Source: Oceanicaulis sp.
GTDB lineage: Bacteria; Pseudomonadota; Alphaproteobacteria; Caulobacterales; Maricaulaceae
Direction of reading: 5' to 3'
NCBI GenBank assembly: GCA_007571185.1
Contig: RKRX01000097.1
Coordinates: 1 to 5,663 of the forward strand
DNA length: 5,663 bases
Positions 1-4,777 of this stretch are shown here, in pieces. The position numbers were made by a program, and so were the translations under genes. The notes under the pieces were generated by a model that ran no database searches, was not told the DNA's origin, and saw only the letters and a program-made list of their open reading frames with translations. Within the stretch, counting starts at the first letter, position 1. Each line of letters opens with the position of its first letter.

Positions 1-1
1 C

Positions 2-76
2 GAGCTTGATGTATGGCTTGACAATTTTTTGGAGGCGTCTTCGCTTGAGGCGGTGTTCGGGCAGGCGCAGACGTGA
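2..76 (+). CDS. 3' end of an unidentified protein gene (truncated by window start)
   Basis: The second frame of the + strand is open from the window edge to a TGA at 74-76 and gives 24 residues ending SLEAVFGQAQT. The peptide has the mixed acidic and hydrophobic make-up of a real helical C-terminus (LDVWLDNFLEAS). The overlapping third frame instead gives an arginine-rich, low-quality peptide. The gene would converge on hsdM, with 168 nt between the two stop codons. I do not recognise the family, and 24 residues are too few to assign one. It could also be a chance open frame. Confidence 0.35.
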   Translation, partial: ELDVWLDNFLEASSLEAVFGQAQT

Positions 77-199
77 GCAACACCGGGGGCCGTGCTCATG
101 GAGAAGACCCCGCGTAAGGGGGTGCAGAACTCTGGCCGGCCAGGTTCACAACCCCCGCCTGACGAGACAACGACGACGGGCGAGTGTTTAGCAACACCG
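76..199. repeat. 10-bp direct repeat AGCAACACCG, two copies
   Basis: AGCAACACCG occurs at 76-85 and again at 190-199, a spacing of 114 bp. A partial inverted copy, CGGTGTT, lies at 51-57. The two direct copies bracket the hairpin at 118-156. They could be remnants of a target duplication or a chance match in GC-rich sequence. The 168 bp between the stop codons (77-244) otherwise shows no convincing gene. Confidence 0.4.
118..156. repeat. 39-nt interrupted inverted repeat with a perfect 12-bp palindromic core
   Basis: Outer arms GGGGGT (118-123) and ACCCCC (151-156) pair. They are followed by a small 3x3 internal mismatch, then GAAC (127-130) with GTTC (144-147), one bulged T at 131, and the perfect palindrome CTGGCCGGCCAG at 132-143. 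It lies between two convergent gene ends, so it could act as a bidirectional hairpin terminator. There is no T tract on either side, however, so a protein-binding site or a recombination scar is equally possible. The structure itself is certain; its function is inferred. Confidence 0.55.
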
Positions 200-209
200 C
201 TAGTGAAAA

Positions 210-245
210 TCAGCGACATTGAAGATGAGTAAGGGTGATGTCCAT
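210..245 (-). pseudogene. 11-codon open frame at the hsdM stop, possible hsdS remnant
   Basis: An ATG at 245-243 shares one base with the hsdM stop codon (TGATG), the usual way a coupled downstream hsdS begins. The frame encodes only MDITLTHLQCR before a TGA at 212-210. No specificity-subunit target-recognition sequence follows in any minus-strand frame within the remaining 209 nt. This may be the first codons of a lost hsdS, or simply a chance ATG. The identity is inferred only from the position next to hsdM. Confidence 0.2.
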
Positions 246-250
246 CACCC
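233..250. repeat. Inverted repeat with 8-bp arms over the hsdM stop codon
   Basis: GGGTGATG (233-240) and CATCACCC (243-250) are perfect inverted copies separated by TC. The element covers the hsdM stop (245-247) and the TGATG junction. The 2-nt centre is too short for a relaxed hairpin loop, but the inner pairs could open. It has no following T run, so a classical terminator is unlikely. It may be an operator-like site or a consequence of the glycine and stop codon context. Confidence 0.4.
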
Positions 251-2248
251 CGCCACCGCCTCTAAAAGTTCTGCGATCTCGGCTTCCAGCATTTTCAATT
301 CGGCGTCGATTTCTTTAAGCGGGCGCGGCGGGACATACCGATAGAAATAGCGGTTAAAATTGATCTCATAGCCCACGCGGCCAACTTTTTTATCGCGCGC
401 GTCGGTGTGGCTCTCATCCACCCAGGCGTCGGGGGCGAAGGGCAGCACTTCGCGTTTCATATATTCGCGCCAATTCTGGTGAATCGGCACACGTTCATGA
501 TCACGCAGATCGGTATCGGGTTCGGGCGCACCGTGTTTGTCGGTGCAAATCTCGGCCGCATCATCGCGTTCGGACAGGGCGGCAAGGATCGCTTTTTTGA
601 CGGGCGTCCCGATTCTGATGCTCTTCGCTTTCAAGGCCCCGGCAAGCACTTTCCCGAAAGCGTCCCGGTTCAGGAAAAGCCGGTCGCCGATGGTCTCAAG
701 CGCCGATTGAAGCGCGCTCTGGTCGCCCGCGTCCAGCCTGGCGAAGGCTTTGTGTTCGCCAAGCCGCGAAAGCCGTTCGGCGGAGACCTGGAAATTCAAC
801 TTCAGCGGACGCTCCACCCGGATTTCGCGATAGCCGAAATCAGCAACGTCAAAGATTTTCGATATATCGGACTCACCGCTCTCACCATTGAGGAATTCAT
901 AATACAGACGCACGATCTCCCTCGCGGCATCGTCGGGGATTTCGCGACGCTTGCTGCCCAGAGACTTGCGCATGGATGTCCAGAAGCGTTCACCCGAAGC
1001 GTCAATCAACTGCACCTTGCCCTGACGGTCCTGCGGCTTCCGATTGGTCAGAATCCAGACCCAAGTCTGAATGCCGGTGTTATAGAAAAGATCGGTAGGC
1101 AAGGCGACGATGGCCTCGATCCAGTCGTTTTCCAGCATCCAGCGGCGAATTTCGCTTTCACCCGACCCCGCCCCGCCGGTGAAGAGCGGAGAGCCGTTCA
1201 TGACAATGCCGATGCGTGAACCGTCCTCATCATCACGCATTTTGGAAATCATGTGCTGAAGGAACAGCAGTTGTCCATCAGAGATACGCGGTACGCCAGC
1301 CCCGAAGCGACCCGAGAAGCCCATGTTCGCGGCCTCGGATTCGATCGGGTTCCGATACTTCTTCCAGTCCACGCCGTAAGGCGGATTGGACAGCATGTAG
1401 TGAAAGCGTTTGCCCGCATGGGCGTCATCGGTCAGCGTATTGCCAAAGGCGATCTGCTCAGGGTCATGACCGGTCACCAGCATATCGGCTTTGCAGATGC
1501 CAAAGGACTCGCCGTTGAGTTCCTGCCCGAAAAGCTCCACGCGCACCGAGTCGTTAAAGGCTTTCAGCGCCCCTTCGGTCAGCACCAACATGCCGCCCGT
1601 CCCGCAGGCAGGGTCATAGACCTGGCGGATGAGTCCCCGTCCTGTGAGTTTTTCATCATCGTTGGCGATCAGCAGATCAACGATGAGACTGATCACCTCA
1701 CGCGGGGTGAAATGCTCCCCGGCTGTCTCGTTGGAAATTTCCGAAAAACGGCGGATCAACTCCTCGAAAAGAGTGCCCATTTCAACATTGGACAGGGTAT
1801 CGGGGTGTAAATCGAGATCACTGAAACGCTCAAAGACGTTCCAGAGCGTGCCAGCCTCATTCAGGCGCTTAAGGCTGTCGGTGAACAGAAATTTTTCAAG
1901 GAAAATGTCGCGAACACTCGGCGAGAACTGCGTGATATAATCGATCAAATTGTCATGAAGCTGGGCGGGATCCTGCCCTTTCAGGCTGTCAAAGGTGAAA
2001 CGGGACAGGTTGTAAACCTTCACATTGCCGCCGACCGCACCGAACAGAACCATATCACGGGTGGCGTCGTCGGCGTCTCTGGGAAGCGATGTCTCGGCCT
2101 TGAGAACATCCTGCTTGCTGTTTTGCAGAAGGCAGTCAAGACGGCGCAGCACGACAAACGGCAAGATCACCTTGCCATATTCGGACTGTTTGAAATCACC
2201 ACGCAGAATTTCAGCGATCGACCAGATCAGATTTTTTGTATCACTCAC
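245..2248 (-). CDS. hsdM: Type I restriction-modification DNA methyltransferase subunit (N6-adenine)
   Basis: This is the M subunit of a type I restriction-modification enzyme, which transfers a methyl group from S-adenosylmethionine to adenine N6 at a site chosen by HsdS. Numbered from the GTG start, an HsdM N-terminal helical domain occupies about residues 5-150. The motif X region GEHFTPREV is at 177-185, SAM-binding motif I DPACGTGGM at 212-220, and the catalytic NPPY at 288-291. A charged, probably coiled-coil tail (LKMLEAEIAELLEAV) closes the 667-residue chain, a normal length for the family. I prefer GTG at 2248 over the in-frame ATG at 2287. The GTG has AAAGAGGGG 5-13 nt upstream, and the first residues SDTKNLIWSIAEILRGDFK match where the family usually begins, whereas the extra 13 residues look non-conserved. 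All motifs are intact. No hsdS or hsdR is visible, so it is an orphan as far as the window shows. The family call is secure. Confidence 0.96.
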   Translation of the reverse strand: MSDTKNLIWSIAEILRGDFKQSEYGKVILPFVVLRRLDCLLQNSKQDVLKAETSLPRDADDATRDMVLFGAVGGNVKVYNLSRFTFDSLKGQDPAQLHDNLIDYITQFSPSVRDIFLEKFLFTDSLKRLNEAGTLWNVFERFSDLDLHPDTLSNVEMGTLFEELIRRFSEISNETAGEHFTPREVISLIVDLLIANDDEKLTGRGLIRQVYDPACGTGGMLVLTEGALKAFNDSVRVELFGQELNGESFGICKADMLVTGHDPEQIAFGNTLTDDAHAGKRFHYMLSNPPYGVDWKKYRNPIESEAANMGFSGRFGAGVPRISDGQLLFLQHMISKMRDDEDGSRIGIVMNGSPLFTGGAGSGESEIRRWMLENDWIEAIVALPTDLFYNTGIQTWVWILTNRKPQDRQGKVQLIDASGERFWTSMRKSLGSKRREIPDDAAREIVRLYYEFLNGESGESDISKIFDVADFGYREIRVERPLKLNFQVSAERLSRLGEHKAFARLDAGDQSALQSALETIGDRLFLNRDAFGKVLAGALKAKSIRIGTPVKKAILAALSERDDAAEICTDKHGAPEPDTDLRDHERVPIHQNWREYMKREVLPFAPDAWVDESHTDARDKKVGRVGYEINFNRYFYRYVPPRPLKEIDAELKMLEAEIAELLEAVAG

Positions 2249-2253
2249 GAAGA

Positions 2254-2262
2254 CCCCTCTTT
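2254..2262 (-). promoter_or_regulatory. Ribosome binding site supporting the hsdM GTG start
   Basis: On the minus strand AAAGAGGGG precedes GTG (2248-2246) by 5 nt from its end, with the GAGG core 7 nt upstream. No comparable sequence lies ahead of the ATG at 2287, so this purine run decides the start. Confidence 0.6.
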
Positions 2263-2297
2263 CCCTGTTCGCCAGAGATGGCGGCATGACCCTGCAC

Positions 2298-2376
2298 CCG
2301 CAAAACAGGGACCAAGCCCCCTACCGACACACGGATTTTCCAATCCGTCACTCTACCAACCGGACGAACCGTGCGG
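2298..2376 (-). other. tRNA-like, hairpin-rich stretch upstream of hsdM
   Basis: On the minus strand this 79-nt stretch mimics a tRNA in order and length. It has CCGCA (2376-2372) able to pair with TGCGG (2302-2298), a D-loop-like GGTTGGTAGAG (2361-2351) and an anticodon-arm-like ACGGATTGGAAAATCCGT (2348-2331). Then comes GTGTCGG and a weak T-arm-like hairpin (AGGG at 2322-2319 with CCCT at 2310-2307). The D stem mispairs, the anticodon loop would be 6 or 8 nt rather than 7, and no TTCRA T-loop is present, so it is not a functional tRNA. The 7-bp arm can also be read as a plain hairpin capped by a GGAA (GNRA) tetraloop. It may be a tRNA relic from an integration site, or a structured leader of hsdM. 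The whole gap 2249-2407 holds no gene that I can support. Confidence 0.3.
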
Positions 2377-2407
2377 CAAGACCCCCGGAAAATCTGAAAG
2401 TGAGGGT

Positions 2408-2605
2408 TCAGATACGTTCGTCGCCAAGCGTGAAGGGGTTTTCGTCCCCTGTTGCAGGAACGTCGTGCACCATGCCCACGAATTCTCCTCGGCCCGAAAG
2501 AATACAGGCGCGCGCCTGCGTCAGGTCGAGACCGTAGTTTGCAACGTCGTTCTCGATCCGCGCAAGCGAAAGTACAGCTTTGAAGAAGCTCTCGCATGCC
2601 CTCAT
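2408..2605 (-). CDS. Small hypothetical protein, third gene of the ATPase operon
   Basis: This is a 65-residue protein that I do not recognise. It begins FFKAVLSLARIENDVANYG, which could form an amphipathic helix, and ends in an acidic tail (DENPFTLGDERI). No signal peptide or membrane segment is visible. Its ATG (2605-2603) overlaps by 4 nt (ATGA) the TGA that closes the read-through frame of the preceding gene. That argues the start is real and that translation was coupled to that gene. The nearest Shine-Dalgarno-like GAGG is about 13 nt away, which is weak. With the upstream amber stop, more than 200 nt of untranslated mRNA now precede this start, so expression is probably reduced. A longer overlapping frame (2241-2597) has low-complexity arginine-rich content and is less credible. 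The call rests on context and composition, with no family match. Confidence 0.55.
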   Translation of the reverse strand: MRACESFFKAVLSLARIENDVANYGLDLTQARACILSGRGEFVGMVHDVPATGDENPFTLGDERI

Positions 2606-3081
2606 GAGTCAGAGAGGGCCTCAGTCAACCTTGTGCCGCACTCAATCGGTTTGATGTATCGCGTTTGTTCGTGAAACTGAACCCGGTGGACCTTTTTTCT
2701 CAACTCGTGCCGCTCATATTTTCCAACGCGGCCAGCAACTGCGACAGGGCGGAATTTGACGGTTGCGCCTTTAGAAACAAGTCGCTCCGCAGCGGAGGCG
2801 CCTGCCCGCAGCTACCGCGCAACGTCCCCGGCATCCAGTCGGCCTTTTTTCAGTTCAATCACGATGATCCAGTGCGAGCCGGAGTGATCTTCGGCGATCA
2901 TGAGATAGTCGCAACGCGTCTGGGTTGACTCCAGTGGCGAACCTGGCCTATCGAAATCTACGATCAACCTGGGCTGTGGCGCGGCGGTCATGTCAACCTT
3001 GCAGTTATTCTGTTTCAACCTGCGTTTGATGAGACATCTCGAATCAAGCTGATTATAGAGTTTTTTCAGCAATCTAGTCAC
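2602..3081 (-). pseudogene. PD-(D/E)XK-like nuclease-type protein interrupted by an amber stop
   Basis: The frame starts at GTG 3081, overlapping the ATPase stop by 4 nt (GTGA), and gives 89 residues before a TAG at 2814-2812. The same frame then continues for 69 more sense codons (LRAGASAAERLVSKG...YIKPIECGTRLTEAL) to a TGA at 2604-2602. That TGA overlaps the next start as ATGA. The intact protein would be 159 residues. Asp58 (RCDYLMI), a short hairpin strand, then Glu76-Leu77-Lys78 (WIIVIELKKG) follow the D...ExK pattern of PD-(D/E)XK nucleases. The stop falls at codon 90 within VAR-stop-LRAGA, where a glutamine (CAG to TAG) would fit the helical Gln often found in this fold. The truncated form lacks about half the protein. 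It could alternatively be a structural partner of the ATPase rather than a nuclease. The interruption is seen directly; the nuclease identity is a motif-based inference. Confidence 0.65.
2812..2814 (-). other. In-frame amber codon inside the nuclease-like gene
   Basis: The codons CGG-TAG-CTG lie between two stretches of continuous coding-like sequence in the same frame. A single C-to-T change from CAG (Gln) would explain it. A sequencing error or tolerated read-through cannot be excluded from the sequence alone. Confidence 0.7.
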
Positions 3082-4700
3082 GAACCGTTCTCTATCTGGC
3101 TCGAAATATCAGCCCACTCATTGTGCAGCGCACTGGCGACTTCGCTGAAACCGGAGGGGTACAACCCAGAGTCATCAAGATGGATTTCCTTGACAACCGA
3201 TCCCATGGGACGTCGTTTCGGTTCAAATAGCCAAGCCCCCACCTGGTTTGGACGCAGCGCGGCATTGCCGCCGCGTTTGTTTTCTGGAAGTTCCGAACGC
3301 CGCACGATATTCGCCAATTCCTCAAGCAGCCATTCACTATGCGTTGTCACGACAACCCGGATGCCAGCCGCGACGAGCCTGGCGATCTGGCGGGTAAACT
3401 CAACCTGCTTGGCGGGATGCAGATGCGCCTCTGGTTCCTCAATAATCAGGACGTTTCCGGGCCTAACCTTGTGGCGGAGATACAGCACTACGGGCGCCAG
3501 TTCCGAAACCATGGAGGACGCATTGGCCAGCGCCAAATCACCACCCTTCTTCCATCCACGCGGTATGTAGGCAAAGCGCGGATAGCCGGTATAAGGCGCC
3601 CGATCGACGCGTACCTTACCGTCCAGAATAGTCTCAATAGCTTTATCGAGATCACCAACTTGGTTTTTCAGCGCATGCCGATGGGTAGGCTGGCCAGGGT
3701 TAATCTCAATCAACTGTTCGAGGAAATCCGCCAGCACCCCGGAAAGCATCGGTGTGTGTGTGCCCGGCGTTATGCCAGCCATTGGCGCGCGAGCGATCAA
3801 AGCGTTGACCACCACATTGTGCGCATGCATGATGCCCGTTCGGTCAGCCGGCAGGTAATAAGCTGGCAGATGCAGGGGCCTGACAAGCGATGACATCATC
3901 GTCGCCCCGATGCGCAAAAGGAATTCACGAGCGGCCAACACCCGGTGATACGCGTCCCCCTGTAACTCGATCTCACCAGAGGTAAGCCGGTGGGCTGATG
4001 AACGCAGATAATCCCTAGAATGATCGTCATGGATTGGCATTTGCGCGGGAAGTTGGATTTTAAATTCGGAGTTCTCGGCCAGTGTGAGCGTGTGCTTCGT
4101 CTCACTCGCATTGTCCCGTTCTTGACACCGCAATATAACGCGGGCTGATTTTGATCTGCCTTTACGGATTAACCGGGATGGCCTATCGATCCCAAAGCAT
4201 CGTCCGATTTCGGCTGGGAGAGCGTGTGCCAGTTCGTCATACCCAGAACTTAGTGCGCCGATAACCGGCAAAGGTAGTACAATACTATCTTGGCCTTGCC
4301 CTTTTTCCGAATCATCTGCCAGCGACCTGGCGATGTCTGATATAGAATCAATGATTTTTTCGACATCCTGGGCTGACACATGCGGTATCCTACCCTTGGG
4401 TGAGACTCCCCAGTACATTCTGCCATTGCTGGAGAAGATTTGGTGCAGCGCATAGATGAGGATCGCAAGATAGGATTTACCCGTATTGCTCGGCCCGATG
4501 AACACCGTCAGCGGACGCAAATCGACCTTGGCCTCAGCGATCGGCCCGAAATCCGTTACTTCGAGACCCAATACGCTTTCCCACTCCGACTCACTCTCAG
4601 CAATGTTGTTATCTGACAAGAGCACGCCAAGCGCAGCAGCGCTCAACCCTTTTCCCTCAGGGCCCGCAGCTAGCGGTTGCGATGTTTTGAGCAAGGCCAT
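3078..4700 (-). CDS. ABC/SMC-like AAA-family ATPase (OLD/RloA-like, no TOPRIM domain)
   Basis: This is a cytoplasmic ATPase of the ABC-like AAA_15/AAA_21 group, which commonly acts as sensor or motor in defence modules with a separate effector. Counting from the GTG at 4724, the strand EVTDFGPIAEAKVDL leads into Walker A GPSNTGKS (77-84). A long helical insertion follows (about 95-395), then a signature-like SSMVSEL (403-409), Walker B VLIIEEPEAHLHP (425-437) and the H-loop TTHSEW (460-465, His462). The C-terminal LFEP...PSGF...ALHNEWADI segment is typical of these ATPases. Only about 85 residues follow the H-loop, so there is no TOPRIM nuclease domain. I choose ATG 4700 (540 residues); GTG 4724 and GTG 4703 are alternatives, and none has a clear Shine-Dalgarno. 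The stop overlaps the next gene as GTGA. The start lies 77 bp from a divergent transposase start, so its original promoter may be displaced. Motifs are intact; the defence role is inferred. Confidence 0.88.
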   Translation of the reverse strand: MALLKTSQPLAAGPEGKGLSAAALGVLLSDNNIAESESEWESVLGLEVTDFGPIAEAKVDLRPLTVFIGPSNTGKSYLAILIYALHQIFSSNGRMYWGVSPKGRIPHVSAQDVEKIIDSISDIARSLADDSEKGQGQDSIVLPLPVIGALSSGYDELAHALPAEIGRCFGIDRPSRLIRKGRSKSARVILRCQERDNASETKHTLTLAENSEFKIQLPAQMPIHDDHSRDYLRSSAHRLTSGEIELQGDAYHRVLAAREFLLRIGATMMSSLVRPLHLPAYYLPADRTGIMHAHNVVVNALIARAPMAGITPGTHTPMLSGVLADFLEQLIEINPGQPTHRHALKNQVGDLDKAIETILDGKVRVDRAPYTGYPRFAYIPRGWKKGGDLALANASSMVSELAPVVLYLRHKVRPGNVLIIEEPEAHLHPAKQVEFTRQIARLVAAGIRVVVTTHSEWLLEELANIVRRSELPENKRGGNAALRPNQVGAWLFEPKRRPMGSVVKEIHLDDSGLYPSGFSEVASALHNEWADISSQIENGS

Positions 4701-4745
4701 CACGGTACACGTCTCTGTTGGCACGAGAGGCGAGAAGGATTCACA

Positions 4746-4776
4746 TTGAAGAGACTTTTGCAGAAAGGATCTTCAA
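4746..4776 (+). promoter_or_regulatory. Stem-loop enclosing the transposase ribosome binding site
   Basis: TTGAAGA (4746-4752) pairs perfectly with TCTTCAA (4770-4776). Inside, CTTT (4755-4758) pairs with AAAG (4764-4767) across a GA/GA internal mismatch. The purine-rich Shine-Dalgarno AGAAAGGA (4762-4769) lies within the fold, and the ATG follows at 4778. Folding would hide the ribosome site, as in the fold-back control known for IS10 and IS50. The pairing is seen; the regulation is inferred. It may also overlap the IS left terminal repeat. Confidence 0.45.
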
Positions 4777-4777
4777 A

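Noticed and set aside
6..191. 61-codon + strand open frame, arginine-rich
   Set aside because: The composition is typical of an off-frame reading of GC-rich DNA, and it conflicts with the more protein-like C-terminus ending at 76.
1..219. Minus-strand open frame from ATG 219 running to the window edge
   Set aside because: The peptide is rich in Val, Ser, Gly, Pro and Cys, shows no specificity-subunit character, and lies antisense to the + strand gene end. It is possible but unsupported.
407..1219. 270-codon + strand open frame antisense to hsdM
   Set aside because: The opposite strand is an unambiguous methyltransferase; this is a long antisense shadow in GC-rich coding DNA with no recognisable domain.
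2241..2597. 118-codon minus-strand frame overlapping the small third gene and the hsdM start
   Set aside because: It is arginine- and cysteine-rich and is not coupled to the preceding gene, whereas the 65-codon frame starts in an ATGA overlap.
1955..2674. 239-codon + strand open frame
   Set aside because: It spans the hsdM 5' end, the non-coding gap and the small gene on the opposite strand, with no ribosome site or domain.
2665..2928. 87-codon + strand frame
   Set aside because: It is antisense to the continuous read-through frame of the nuclease-like gene and has no supporting signals.
3339..3893. 184-codon + strand frame antisense to the ATPase
   Set aside because: The ATPase motifs on the minus strand are decisive; the antisense peptide has no domain.
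4718..4746. Promoter TTGGCA (4718-4723) with TCACAT (4741-4746), 17-bp spacing, for the transposase
   Set aside because: The -35 match is good but the -10 matches the consensus at only three of six positions, so it is not strong enough to list.
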